Shown here: one piece after another, positions 6,838 through 15,251 of the stretch
Layout of the letters: each line of letters starts with the position of its first letter
Position numbering within the stretch: position 1 is the stretch's first letter
The notes under the pieces: generated by a model
What the model saw: only the letters and a program-made list of their open reading frames with translations
What the model was told of the DNA's origin: nothing
The model's database searches: none
Made by a program: the position numbers and the translations under genes
Assembly: GCA_034433695.1 (NCBI GenBank)
Contig: DAOUAK010000128.1
Span: 1 to 34,078, forward strand
From: JASFBA01 sp034433695
GTDB lineage: Bacteria > Chloroflexota > Chloroflexia > DTKN01
DNA: 34,078 bases
Direction of reading: 5' to 3'

Positions 6838-7980
6838 ATGGCCGAAGCAGTCCCCTCGGTACCCGCAGTCAGGCGCTTGCCTGCCGTAAAGGGATCCCCT
6901 TTGCTCAACACCCTGCGCCGTATCGCCCTCTACACCGGAGTGCGGGTGGTGGTCCTCTTCATCACCGTGGTCATCGGCGTGTACCTGACCATCCTCGTCG
7001 CCAACATGGGCGGCTATGTGGATAAACTCCGGGAAGGAGAAATCGCCGAACAGAGCGCCATGCGGGTGATGAACGATCCGGCCATGAAGCGCCTTCCGAC
7101 GGAGGAGCGCAACCGCATCATCGAAGAGATGGTCCAGAACGAAAGGAGGAGACAGGGTCTGGATACGCCCTTTCCCGTCCGGAGCATGATCTATTTGCAA
7201 AACGCCCTGACGCTGGACCTCGGCCATGCCCGCAACATGCACAGCGATAGCGGCTCCTCGCAGGTGCGGCTGATCCTTCTGGAACGCCTGCCCTCCACCC
7301 TGGTTCTCTTTGCCACGTCGAACCTCGTCCTTTTCTTCATGAGCGTCTTCGTGGCCCTGGCCCTCTCTCGGGCCTATGGCAGTTTCTTCGACCGGCTGGT
7401 GATCGCCCTGGCTCCCACCTCCTCCGCCCCGGGCTGGTTCTACGGCATCTTCCTTCTCCTTATCTTCGCCGCCGTGCTGGGCATCCTCCCTTACGGCGGG
7501 ATGGTAGATGCCCCACCGCCTTCGGATCCCCTGATGTATGCCCTGAGCCTGCTCAAGCACCTGATTCTGCCCGTCCTGGCCCTTCTTATAAGCGCCAGCG
7601 CGGTCTCGATTTACAACTGGCGGACCTTTTTCCTCATCTATTCCAGCGAGGATTACGTGGAGATGGCCAAGGCCAAGGGGCTTCCTTCCCGGATGATCGA
7701 GCGGCGCTATATCCTGCGCCCTACGCTGCCCACGATCGTCACCAGTTTTGCCCTCACCCTCATCGGGCTGTGGGGCGGGGCCATTATCCTGGAGACGGTC
7801 TTCAACTGGCCGGGGCTGGGCCGGCTCTACTACCAGGCCATCGGTCAGATGGAAACCCCGGTCATCGTGGCCGAGGCGGTGATCTATGCCTATCTCCTGG
7901 CGATCACCGTCTTTGTGCTCGATTTCGTCTATGCCCTGATTGACCCCCGGGTCAAGGTGGGCGGAGGGGCCAAGCAATGA
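6838..7980 (+). CDS. ABC transporter permease, DppB/OppB type
   Basis: This inner-membrane subunit of the importer has 380 residues. The first membrane helix is at about 25-50. An extracytoplasmic segment of roughly 100 residues follows, then five further hydrophobic stretches. The EAA coupling loop is clear near the C-terminal third (EDYVEMAKAKGLPSRMIERRYILRPTLP), followed by the usual ILETVFNWPGLG and the terminal DPRVK. GTG 6835 lies directly before ATG 6838; ATG was preferred because GAGGT (6828-6832) is then 5 nt away. The stop overlaps the next start by 4 nt (ATGA), indicating translational coupling with the second permease. Confidence 0.93.
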   Translation: MAEAVPSVPAVRRLPAVKGSPLLNTLRRIALYTGVRVVVLFITVVIGVYLTILVANMGGYVDKLREGEIAEQSAMRVMNDPAMKRLPTEERNRIIEEMVQNERRRQGLDTPFPVRSMIYLQNALTLDLGHARNMHSDSGSSQVRLILLERLPSTLVLFATSNLVLFFMSVFVALALSRAYGSFFDRLVIALAPTSSAPGWFYGIFLLLIFAAVLGILPYGGMVDAPPPSDPLMYALSLLKHLILPVLALLISASAVSIYNWRTFFLIYSSEDYVEMAKAKGLPSRMIERRYILRPTLPTIVTSFALTLIGLWGGAIILETVFNWPGLGRLYYQAIGQMETPVIVAEAVIYAYLLAITVFVLDFVYALIDPRVKVGGGAKQ

Positions 7981-9368
7981 GAAGGTTGAAAGGAACCTTT
8001 CAGGAGATTACGCGCTATCCTTCGGCGGTGATCGGGCTTTTGATTATCCTGGCCGTGGTGGCCCTGGCCATCTATGCGGTCATCGCCGTCCCCTATAGCG
8101 AGGCGATCCGCCTCTGGCAGGGGGGCGAAGGCGTCTGGGACGAGTACCCGCGGCTTTCTCCGCCGGCCTGGTTCAACTGGTTCTCCGCCAAAAAGGCCCC
8201 CGAGACCATCGTCCTGAAAAGCGAAACCGGCGGCAAGAAGGAAGTGGTGAACCTGAGCGAGACCTCCCGGTCCATCACCATCACCTTTACCTTCGATTAC
8301 TCCTACGACGACTTTCCCCGCGAACTCATCATCTTCTTCAAGCCACGGTATCCGACCTCGACCGAGTCCCCCCGGCTATCCTTCGCCTCCCTGACCTGGA
8401 TCACCCCGGACGGACGCGAGATCAAACTCGCCAAGATGAACCTGCGGCCCAAGGAGACCTACAGTTTTGCCCAGGATAAGGAACTCTTGCGCCGACTGGA
8501 AAAGTTCGTCCCCCAGGGTGTGGCCATCCGTCCGCAGGAAATCCTCCCCGAGAAGGTCCTCTTCCTCGACCCCGGCCAGGAACGGCCCACCCCCCTCAAA
8601 GGCACCTATACCCTGATCCTCCGGGGGACGACTTTTGAAGCCGAGGCCGACCTGGAAGCCACCTTCGTCGCCTACGGGCAACTCTACGGCCTGGCCGGCA
8701 CCGACCACTATCGCCGTGACCTCATGATCGCCCTGCTCTGGGGAGCACCGATTGCCCTCTCCTTCGGTTTGCTGGCCGCCTTTGGCACCACCGTGACGAC
8801 CATGGTCATCGCCGCCATCGGCACCTGGTTCGGCGGCATCGTGGACGGCATCATCCAGCGCATCACCGAGATCAACATGGTCATCCCCCTCCTCCCCATC
8901 CTGATCATGGTCGGCACCTTCTACCAGCGCAGCATCTGGGTCATGCTGGGACTGGTGATTCTCCTCAGCATCTTCGGCTCCGGAATCAAGACCTATCGGG
9001 CCATTTTCCTTCAGATCAAGGAATCCCCCTACATCGAGGCCGCCCGGGCCTATGGGGCCAGCAACTGGCGCATCATCTTCCTCTACCTGGTCCCGCGCAT
9101 CATCCCGATGTTGATCCCGCAACTGGTGGTGCTCATTCCGGCCTATGTCTTCCTGGAGGCGTCGCTGGCCTACCTGGGTCTGGGCGACCCCACCCTGCCC
9201 ACCTGGGGCAAGGTCATCAACGACGCCAACGCCAACGGTGCCCTGAACAACGGGCAGTACTACTGGGTGCTCGAGCCGGCCATCCTCCTGATGGTGACCG
9301 GCCTCGGCTTCGCCCTGGTGGGCTTTGCCCTGGACCGCATCTTCAACCCCAAGTTGCGAGGTGTGTAA
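7977..9368 (+). CDS. ABC transporter permease, DppC/OppC type, with large extracytoplasmic domain
   Basis: This is the second membrane subunit, 463 residues, against about 300 for ordinary DppC proteins. After the first helix (about 15-38) there is an insertion of about 180 residues rich in beta-prone sequence (res. 50-230). The conserved GTDHYRRDL stands where GTDELGRDV is usual, then come the remaining helices. The EAA loop reads SPYIEAARAYGASNWRIIFLYLVPRIIP, followed by EASLAYLGLGDPTLPTWG and a C-terminal FNPKLRGV. The insertion probably faces the solute-binding protein and may dock its extra domains (inference). Its TAA is directly followed by the ATG of the next gene. Confidence 0.93.
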   Translation: MRRLKGTFQEITRYPSAVIGLLIILAVVALAIYAVIAVPYSEAIRLWQGGEGVWDEYPRLSPPAWFNWFSAKKAPETIVLKSETGGKKEVVNLSETSRSITITFTFDYSYDDFPRELIIFFKPRYPTSTESPRLSFASLTWITPDGREIKLAKMNLRPKETYSFAQDKELLRRLEKFVPQGVAIRPQEILPEKVLFLDPGQERPTPLKGTYTLILRGTTFEAEADLEATFVAYGQLYGLAGTDHYRRDLMIALLWGAPIALSFGLLAAFGTTVTTMVIAAIGTWFGGIVDGIIQRITEINMVIPLLPILIMVGTFYQRSIWVMLGLVILLSIFGSGIKTYRAIFLQIKESPYIEAARAYGASNWRIIFLYLVPRIIPMLIPQLVVLIPAYVFLEASLAYLGLGDPTLPTWGKVINDANANGALNNGQYYWVLEPAILLMVTGLGFALVGFALDRIFNPKLRGV

Positions 9369-10328
9369 ATGGCCGAGGAAAAGCGCCTCCTACAGGTAAG
9401 AGATCTGGTCCTCTACTTCCGGACCACCAAAGGCGTTGTCCAGGCCGTGGACAAGGTGGACTTTGACCTGGGCTATAACGATGCCGTCGTCATCATCGGC
9501 GAATCCGGGTGCGGCAAAACCTCAATGGCCCGGGCCATCCTGCGCCTCCTCCCGCGCAACGTCCATACCTACTCCGGCCAGGTTCTCCTGGGTGGAACCG
9601 ATGTGATGAAACTCGGGGAGGAGGACTTCCGCCAGAACATCCGTTGGGTGCGCATCTCGATGGTTCCCCAGGCGGCTATGAACGCGCTGAACCCGGTGCT
9701 GCGGGTGGGCGATCAGGTGGCCGAGCCGGCCATCATCCACAGCGGGATGAGCCGGAAGGAAGCCCTGGAACAGGCCCTGAAGATGTTTCAGATGGTCGGC
9801 GTGCCGGAGGACTTTGCCACGCGCTACGCCTTCGAACTGAGCGGAGGTATGCGCCAGCGCGTGGCCATCGCCATGGCCCTGGTGACGGCCCCGGAACTGG
9901 TCATCCTGGACGAACCTACTTCGGCCCTGGACGTGCTGACCCAGGCCAACATCATGAACATGCTCAAGCAGATCAAATGGAACATGGGGGTCAGTTACAT
10001 CCTGATCACCCATGACATCTCCACCTCCAGCGAACTGGCCGACCGGGTGGCGGTGATGTACGCCGGCCAGATCGTCGAAGTGGGCGATGCCTTCCGCTTC
10101 TTCGCCTCCCCCTTGCACCCCTACTCCAGGAAACTGATGGACAGCGTTCCCCGGCTGCGGGCCGATATGGAACCCGACTTTATCACCGGCCAGCCTCCCA
10201 GCCTGATCTCCCCTCCCCAGGGTTGCCGTTTCGCCGAACGCTGTCCCTCCCGCTTCGCGCGTTGCGCCGAGGAGCCCCCCATGGTCGTTCAGGACGGCCG
10301 CCAGGTCAAGTGCTGGCTGTATGTGTGA
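9369..10328 (+). CDS. Oligopeptide-type ABC transporter ATPase, D subunit 1
   Basis: Cytoplasmic ATPase of 319 residues. Walker A is GESGCGKTS (res. 44-52), the Q-loop region reads VPQAAMNALNP, the signature is LSGGMRQR, Walker B is LVILDEPTSALD and the switch His is in LITHD. The C-terminal oligopeptide-transporter extension has four cysteines (GCRFAERCPSRFARC...KC). This arrangement is reported to hold an iron-sulfur cluster in some Opp/Dpp ATPases. The start directly abuts the upstream stop. It pairs with the F-type gene 10 nt downstream. Confidence 0.93.
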   Translation: MAEEKRLLQVRDLVLYFRTTKGVVQAVDKVDFDLGYNDAVVIIGESGCGKTSMARAILRLLPRNVHTYSGQVLLGGTDVMKLGEEDFRQNIRWVRISMVPQAAMNALNPVLRVGDQVAEPAIIHSGMSRKEALEQALKMFQMVGVPEDFATRYAFELSGGMRQRVAIAMALVTAPELVILDEPTSALDVLTQANIMNMLKQIKWNMGVSYILITHDISTSSELADRVAVMYAGQIVEVGDAFRFFASPLHPYSRKLMDSVPRLRADMEPDFITGQPPSLISPPQGCRFAERCPSRFARCAEEPPMVVQDGRQVKCWLYV

Positions 10329-10338
10329 GGTGCATCGG

Positions 10339-11364
10339 ATGGTCACAGAAGAACATACGCAGAGTGTCCCCGCCACGGCCCAGGCCCGGAGCGAACCGGT
10401 GCTTTCCATCCGGGATCTGCATGTGTGGTTCGAGTTGCGGCGGTGGGGATTTTTGCCGGCCGGCCACGTGCGGGCCGTGGACGGCGTCAATTTCGACCTG
10501 GCCGAGGGGGAGGCCATTGCCATCGTCGGCGAGAGCGGCTGCGGCAAGACTACCCTGATGCGCACAATCCTGGGGCTGGTCCGGCCGACCCGGGGGCAGG
10601 TCATCTTCGCCGGCCGGAACATCAGCGAAATGGGGATAAGCGGGCTGCGCTGGTATCGCTCCCATGTGGGCTATGTCCAGCAGGACCCTTACGGGGCGCT
10701 GCCCCCCTTCCTCTCCGTGCGGCGCATCCTGGAAGAGCCGCTCCTCATCAACCGGGTCGGCAACCACGGGGAGCGAGAAAGGCGCATCCGCAAAGTGCTG
10801 GAAGAGGTCAAGATGGCCCCGGTCGAGGATTTCCTGCCCAAGTTCCCCCACATGCTTTCCGGCGGGCAGCAGCAGCGAGTGGTCATCGCCCGGGCCATGG
10901 TCCTGGAGCCCAAGATTCTGGTGGCCGACGAGCCGGTCTCGATGCTGGATGCCTCGGTGCGGGTGGAAATCCTCAAACTCCTGGAAGGTCTACGGCGAAC
11001 CCATAACCTGGCCGTCATCTACATTACCCACGACCTCTCCACGGTGCGCTACTTCTCCGACCGCATCTTTGTGATGTACGCGGCCAAGATCGTCGAGCGG
11101 GCCCCGGTAGAAACTCTCCTGAAGCGCCATCGCCATCCCTATACCTACGCCCTCCTGGAGGCGACTCCCGACCCGGATGCCCACAACGCCACCGTCCTCA
11201 AGGAGGTGCCGCCCGGAGAGCCGCCCAGTCTGGTCAAACCGCCCACGGGATGCCGTTTCCACCCGCGCTGTGTGCACAAAATCGCCGGCTTGTGCGATGT
11301 GGAGGAGCCGCCGTACTTTGAGCCGGAACCGGAGCACCTGGTAGCGTGCTGGTTATGCCGATGA
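10339..11364 (+). CDS. Oligopeptide-type ABC transporter ATPase, F subunit 1
   Basis: 341 residues. Walker A is GESGCGKTT, the Q loop is in YVQQDPYGALPP, the signature is LSGGQQQR, Walker B is ILVADEPVSMLD and the switch is YITHD. The C-terminal extension carries cysteines in GCRFHPRC...C...CWLC. The frame is open from ATG 10321, but ATG 10339 was chosen: GAGGT lies 7 nt upstream and it avoids an overlap with the previous stop. The Q-loop residue Gly-Ala-Leu-Pro-Pro differs from the usual YSSLDPR of F subunits (compare the second F gene). Forms a likely heterodimer with the preceding D-type subunit. Confidence 0.92.
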   Translation: MVTEEHTQSVPATAQARSEPVLSIRDLHVWFELRRWGFLPAGHVRAVDGVNFDLAEGEAIAIVGESGCGKTTLMRTILGLVRPTRGQVIFAGRNISEMGISGLRWYRSHVGYVQQDPYGALPPFLSVRRILEEPLLINRVGNHGERERRIRKVLEEVKMAPVEDFLPKFPHMLSGGQQQRVVIARAMVLEPKILVADEPVSMLDASVRVEILKLLEGLRRTHNLAVIYITHDLSTVRYFSDRIFVMYAAKIVERAPVETLLKRHRHPYTYALLEATPDPDAHNATVLKEVPPGEPPSLVKPPTGCRFHPRCVHKIAGLCDVEEPPYFEPEPEHLVACWLCR

Positions 11365-11561
11365 GACTACACTCTCCCTGGGGCGTGATCGCCCTGGGCT
11401 TTGTTTTTGTTCTGCTGGGCTGGCTGGCCCCTTTCTTGATGGTCATCAAGGTCATCCCGGCCTCCTTCTGGTTGAGTTTTCTGTCCTACGGCCTCTCTAT
11501 CCTGGGCCTCTTCCTGGGCATCGTCGGGGCCTCGATGTACGCCATCGGCCGGAGGCGCTAG
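11361..11561 (+). CDS. Small two-helix membrane protein inside the ABC operon
   Basis: 66 residues (MRLHSPWGVIALGF...). There are two hydrophobic helices (about 8-30 and 35-60), a short polar turn between them and a C-terminal GRRR that should stay cytoplasmic. In-frame starts exist at 11346 (GTG), 11355 and 11361. The last was chosen because its ATGA overlaps the stop of the upstream ATPase, the same coupling as between the permeases. No family is recognised. Its place between the two ATPase pairs suggests an accessory membrane subunit, but nothing in the sequence proves that. Confidence 0.65.
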   Translation: MRLHSPWGVIALGFVFVLLGWLAPFLMVIKVIPASFWLSFLSYGLSILGLFLGIVGASMYAIGRRR

Positions 11562-11581
11562 GGGTGCGGATGCCGCGCCCC
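11561..11581 (+). repeat. Intercistronic hairpin
   Basis: GGGGTGCGG-ATG-CCGCGCCCC, a 9-bp stem with one G-U pair. It starts within the last base of the small membrane protein gene and ends 5 nt before the next ATG. It leaves no room for a normal RBS, so it may limit initiation of the second ATPase pair. Confidence 0.55.
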
Positions 11582-11586
11582 CATGG

Positions 11587-12606
11587 ATGTTGAACATGCC
11601 AACCCAGAACGCGCCGGCGAACGAAAGCGGCAAGGACGGCCCGATCCTGGTCGTCCGTAACCTCCGTACCTATTTTTACACCGACGACGGCGTGGTCAAG
11701 GCGGTGGACGGGGTGGACCTTTCGGTGCGGCGGGGAGAAGTCCTGGGGCTGGTCGGCGAGTCGGGGTGCGGCAAAAGCGTGACCTCTTACTCCATCCTGC
11801 GTCTGGTCAGCCCACCCGGCCGGATCCTCTCCGGGGAGGTCTGGTTCGATGGCCAGGACCTCTTGAAATTGGGCGATGAGGAGATGCGGGAAATTCGAGG
11901 CAACCGCATCTCGATGATCTTTCAGCAGCCGGTCAGTTGCCTGAATCCGGTCTTTCGGGCCGGCGATCAGATTACCGAGGTGCTCAATATCCACCGCCAC
12001 CTGGACAAGAAGGGGGCCTGGGAGCGCATGATCGAACTGATGCGCCTGGTGCGCATCCCCGATCCGGAGAAACGGGCGCGCTCTTTTCCCCACGAACTTT
12101 CGGGCGGGATGGCCCAGCGCATTATGATCGCCATGGCCCTGGCTTGCGAACCGGAACTCCTGATTGCCGACGAGCCCACCACCGCCCTGGACGTGACCAT
12201 CCAGGCCCAAATTCTGGACCTCATGCGCGAACTGCGGCGGGAGATCGGCAGCGCGATCATCCTGATCACCCACGACATGGGCGTGATCGCCGAGATGGCC
12301 GACCGGGTGGCGGTGATGTATGCCGGCCGCATCGTCGAACAGGCCGATGCACGCACCCTCTTTGCCAACCCGCTGCATCCCTATACCCGGGCCCTCCTGG
12401 CTTCCATTCCCGTCCTGGGGGTCATCCGTCGCCGGCTGGCGGTCATCCCCGGCATCGTTCCCAGTCTGATTAACCTTCCCCCGGGCTGTACCTTCGCCCC
12501 CCGCTGCGAGGCCCGGCTGACCCACGGCTTGGAACGTTGCACCGTCGAGGAGCCTCCCCTCCTGGCCCGGGAAGCGGACCACTGGGTGCGTTGCTGGCTA
12601 TACTGA
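11587..12606 (+). CDS. Oligopeptide-type ABC transporter ATPase, D subunit 2
   Basis: 339 residues. Walker A is GESGCGKSV, the Q loop is in IFQQPVSCLNPVF, the signature is LSGGMAQR, Walker B is LLIADEPTTALD and the switch is LITHD. The C-terminal extension has GCTFAPRC...RC...RCW. Starts at ATG 11587 and ATG 11596 are both possible; neither has a clear Shine-Dalgarno, and a hairpin lies directly upstream. It is more typical of DppD than the first D gene, so the two pairs look like distinct paralogues rather than a fresh duplication (inference). Confidence 0.92.
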   Translation: MLNMPTQNAPANESGKDGPILVVRNLRTYFYTDDGVVKAVDGVDLSVRRGEVLGLVGESGCGKSVTSYSILRLVSPPGRILSGEVWFDGQDLLKLGDEEMREIRGNRISMIFQQPVSCLNPVFRAGDQITEVLNIHRHLDKKGAWERMIELMRLVRIPDPEKRARSFPHELSGGMAQRIMIAMALACEPELLIADEPTTALDVTIQAQILDLMRELRREIGSAIILITHDMGVIAEMADRVAVMYAGRIVEQADARTLFANPLHPYTRALLASIPVLGVIRRRLAVIPGIVPSLINLPPGCTFAPRCEARLTHGLERCTVEEPPLLAREADHWVRCWLY

Positions 12607-12614
12607 GGAAAAGC

Positions 12615-13613
12615 ATGGCGGCCGTCTCTTCCCCGACTACCCCAGACCGCGACCTGGTCGTGGTCGAGAACCTGGTCAAGCACTTTCCGTTGCGCCGGGG
12701 TTTGCTCCAGCGCGTCTATGCCAATGTCCACGCCGTGGACGGGGTCAGTTTCACCGTCCGCCGGGGAGAAACGCTGGGGCTGGTCGGCGAATCGGGCTGC
12801 GGCAAGACCACCGTGGGCCGCACGATCCTGCGCCTCATCCCGGCTACCTCCGGGAAGGTCTATTTCGAGGGCCGGGACCTCTTTGCCCTCAAACCCCCGG
12901 AAATGAAGGCCCTGCGCCGTCACATGCAGATCATCTTCCAGGACCCCTATTCTTCCCTGGATCCCCGGATGCCCATCGGCCATTCCATCGCCGAGGGGCT
13001 GGTCGTCCACGGCATCGGGACGCCCAGGGAACGCTACGAAGCCGTGGCGGAGATGCTTCACAAGGTGCAGATGCGCGGGGACCACGCCAAGCGTTACCCC
13101 CACGAGTTTTCCGGCGGACAGCGCCAGCGCATCGGCATCGCCCGGGCCCTCATCCTCCGCCCCAAATTTATCGTCTGCGATGAGCCGGTCTCTGCGCTGG
13201 ACGTTTCGGTGCAGTCGCAGGTGCTCAACATCCTCCTGGACCTGCAGGAAGAGTTCGGCCTGACCTACCTCTTCATCGCCCATAACCTGAGCGTCGTGGA
13301 GCACATCTCCAACCGTGTGGCTGTGATGTACCTGGGAAAGATCGTCGAACTGGCCGACCGGGAGGAACTCTACCGCCACCCCCTGCACCCCTATACCCAG
13401 GCCCTGATCTCGGCCATTCCCATCCCCGATCCCTATCTACGGCGGGAACGGATTATCCTGAGCGGAGATGTCCCCAGTCCGGTCAATCCGCCGCCCGGCT
13501 GCCGTTTCCATACCCGCTGTCCCAGGACGATGGAGCGTTGCCGCGAGGAGGAGCCACCCTGGAAGGATTACGGCGGGGAGCATTTTGTCGCCTGCTGGCT
13601 GGCGGAACGGTAG
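12615..13613 (+). CDS. Oligopeptide-type ABC transporter ATPase, F subunit 2
   Basis: 332 residues. Walker A is GESGCGKTTVGR, the Q loop is in IFQDPYSSLDPRM, the signature is FSGGQRQR, Walker B is FIVCDEPVSALD and the switch is FIAHN. The last has Asn where Asp commonly follows the His, as in many DppF/OppF proteins. The C-terminal cysteines are GCRFHTRC...RC...ACW. ATG 12615 was chosen, with GAGG 6 nt upstream. The frame also extends back into the preceding gene without a supported start. The stop lies 7 nt from the stop of the convergent DksA-like gene, and I see no U-rich terminator between them. Confidence 0.93.
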   Translation: MAAVSSPTTPDRDLVVVENLVKHFPLRRGLLQRVYANVHAVDGVSFTVRRGETLGLVGESGCGKTTVGRTILRLIPATSGKVYFEGRDLFALKPPEMKALRRHMQIIFQDPYSSLDPRMPIGHSIAEGLVVHGIGTPRERYEAVAEMLHKVQMRGDHAKRYPHEFSGGQRQRIGIARALILRPKFIVCDEPVSALDVSVQSQVLNILLDLQEEFGLTYLFIAHNLSVVEHISNRVAVMYLGKIVELADREELYRHPLHPYTQALISAIPIPDPYLRRERIILSGDVPSPVNPPPGCRFHTRCPRTMERCREEEPPWKDYGGEHFVACWLAER

Positions 13614-13620
13614 GGAGGCC

Positions 13621-13977
13621 CTACACGAGCGCTTCGCGTTCCTGGCAAACGATGCAGCGACGGGCGTAAGGGCGGGCCTCCAGGCGGGCCGGCTCGATCT
13701 CCCGACCGCAGGACACGCAGCGCCCGTAGGTTCCCTCCTCCATCGCCTGGAGGGCGGTTTCCACCTCGGCCAGCGTCTCCCGCTCGCTTTCCATCAGGGC
13801 GAGCAAGCCGTCATAGGAGATCGTTCGGGCGGCAATGTCGGCATCGTCCTCGGCCGAGCCGATCTCCCGGTCCTCCAGCCGGAGCATCTCCCCCAGATCG
13901 GCGATATGTTTTCGCAGCCGATCTCGCTCTTCCTCCAGCCGCCGACGCAGTTTCTGCAGTTCTTTCTCACTCAGCAT
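13621..13977 (-). CDS. DksA/TraR-family zinc-finger protein 1
   Basis: 118 residues. A long charged coiled-coil hairpin spans about 3-80, followed by a four-cysteine zinc finger C87-x2-C90-x17-C108-x2-C111 (GRCVSCGREIEPARLEARPYARRCIVC). Family members bind the RNA polymerase secondary channel and modulate transcription. A DxxDxA-like acidic tip is suggested by EDDADIAA at about 43-50. ATG 13977 has GGAGG 8 nt upstream. The longer open frame to 14124 overlaps hypB and lacks a good start. It is the last gene after hypA-hypB, 46 nt beyond the hypB stop. Confidence 0.9.
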   Translation of the reverse strand: MLSEKELQKLRRRLEEERDRLRKHIADLGEMLRLEDREIGSAEDDADIAARTISYDGLLALMESERETLAEVETALQAMEEGTYGRCVSCGREIEPARLEARPYARRCIVCQEREALV

Positions 13978-14023
13978 CCACCGATCCTCCGCGACTACGG
14001 AGCAACCGGCCGGCCGCTCCGTC

Positions 14024-14689
14024 TTACCGGTTCCCCCGTACCTCCTCCTGCTTTCGCCGTAGCCAATCGATCCAGGCCGGGATGCCCTCGCCGGTGCGGC
14101 AGGAGACCTCGAAAAAGGCCACATCGGGATTCAGCCCCTCGACCCGACGGCGGAAGGCCTCCCGGTCAAAGTCCAGATAGGGGGCCAGGTCGACCTTATT
14201 GACCACGACGGCGTCGGCCTGGGCAAAGAGGGCCGGATATTTGAGCGGCTTGTCGTCCCCTTCGGGCAGGCTGGCCACGGCCACCTGGAGGTGTTCTCCC
14301 AGCCGAAAGGCGGCAGGGCAGATCAGGTTGCCCACATTTTCTACCAGCAGAAGGTCCAGTTCCTCCAGAGGAATCCTCTCCAGCGCCGCCCGGAGCATGT
14401 TCGCATCCAGGTGGCAGCCCCCTCCGGTGTTGATCTGCACGACCGGGACGCCGGCTTCGGCCACCCGCTCGGCGTCCACCTGGGAGGCGACATCCCCCTC
14501 CACCACGCCCAGGCGCAGTTTCGGCCGTAGCGCGGCGATGGTGTGCAGTACCAGGCTGGTCTTGCCCGCCCCAGGCGCCGACATCAGGTTCAGGACGAGC
14601 ACGCCGGCCCGGTCAAAGCGCTTCCGGTTTTCCCGGGCGATCTCATCGTTGGCGCTCAAAATGTCCTGGACGACGGCAATTTTTGACAT
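14024..14689 (-). CDS. hypB: Hydrogenase/urease nickel incorporation GTPase HypB
   Basis: HypB hydrolyses GTP to drive nickel delivery into [NiFe]-hydrogenase precursors. The 221-residue protein has Walker A SAPGAGKTS near 38-45, GDVASQVDAERV, the metal-site motif INTGGGCHLDANM, VENVGNL, and the guanine-specificity motif VVNKVDL. It lacks both the N-terminal CxxCGC high-affinity nickel motif of enteric HypB and a His-rich tail, so it should have only the G-domain metal site. ATG 14689 with GGAGG 6 nt upstream was chosen over a longer open frame that overlaps hypA. No hydrogenase structural genes are in the window. Confidence 0.95.
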   Translation of the reverse strand: MSKIAVVQDILSANDEIARENRKRFDRAGVLVLNLMSAPGAGKTSLVLHTIAALRPKLRLGVVEGDVASQVDAERVAEAGVPVVQINTGGGCHLDANMLRAALERIPLEELDLLLVENVGNLICPAAFRLGEHLQVAVASLPEGDDKPLKYPALFAQADAVVVNKVDLAPYLDFDREAFRRRVEGLNPDVAFFEVSCRTGEGIPAWIDWLRRKQEEVRGNR

Positions 14690-14705
14690 CTTGCCTCCTA
14701 GTCGT

Positions 14706-15050
14706 TCATTCCACCTCGATGCTCTCCAGGTAAAATTCTCTCCCCTGCACGATTTCGACCTCCCATCCCCGACAGGCCGGGCATTGCCAGACCAGGCCGC
14801 GTTCCGGGATGAATTCTTCCCCGCAGGTTCGACAGCGATAGCGGGCCGGAAGCCGGGTAAAGTGCAGACTGGCCCCCTCGGCCGGGGTCCCCGGAGAGAG
14901 GTGATCGAAATAGAACTGTACCGAATCGTCCACGACCGAGGAAAGGTCGCCGACGACCAGATGGATGGCCACGATCCGCCGGGCGCCGGCGCGGCCGGCA
15001 TGTTCCAGGGCGATCTCCAGAATACGCTGGGTGATAGCCAGTTCGTGCAT
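14706..15050 (-). CDS. hypA: Hydrogenase maturation nickel chaperone HypA
   Basis: HypA hands nickel to the hydrogenase large subunit with HypB. The 114-residue protein begins MHELAIT, which supplies the N-terminal His2 nickel ligand, so ATG 15050 is secure. The zinc site is C73-x2-C76 and C90-x2-C93. GAGG lies 6 nt upstream. The hypA stop and hypB start are 16 nt apart, so they form one transcript with the promoter at 15091-15119. Confidence 0.95.
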   Translation of the reverse strand: MHELAITQRILEIALEHAGRAGARRIVAIHLVVGDLSSVVDDSVQFYFDHLSPGTPAEGASLHFTRLPARYRCRTCGEEFIPERGLVWQCPACRGWEVEIVQGREFYLESIEVE

Positions 15051-15090
15051 CTTGCCTCGGCCAGCCCAAGATGGCCGGAAAGTGGGCGGT

Positions 15091-15119
15091 ATTATACTAT
15101 AACCCCTTGGGGAACGCAA
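15091..15119 (-). promoter_or_regulatory. Promoter of hypA-hypB-dksA-like operon
   Basis: Minus-strand TTGCGT (15114-15119), a 17-bp spacer and TATAAT (15091-15096). The sequence around the -10 box, GGGTTATAGTATAAT, is identical to that of the promoter at 21461-21489. Confidence 0.7.
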
Positions 15120-15251
15120 ATGGCTTCCCCACGGCCTTCCCACGGGCGCGCGCCGTTTTTGCAGGTGGTTCGCGCCGACCGGAGGTAGAGGCAGGGCGCG
15201 TTCTGCGCTGGGTGAGGATCCTCCTGCCGTGAGAGATGGTACGGAGAACGG

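Noticed and set aside
4209..6911. Open frame of about 900 codons on the minus strand
   Set aside because: It lies entirely antisense to the binding-protein gene, has a Gly/His/Asp/Leu-rich composition typical of GC-rich shadow frames and shows no recognisable motif.
6838..13613. Recent tandem duplication of the ATPase pair
   Set aside because: The two D and two F proteins differ clearly in Q-loop, Walker B and C-terminal sequences, so they look like old paralogues.
13610..13624. GTAGGG-CCCTAC palindrome between convergent stops as a terminator
   Set aside because: The stem has only 6 bp and no T tract on either side.
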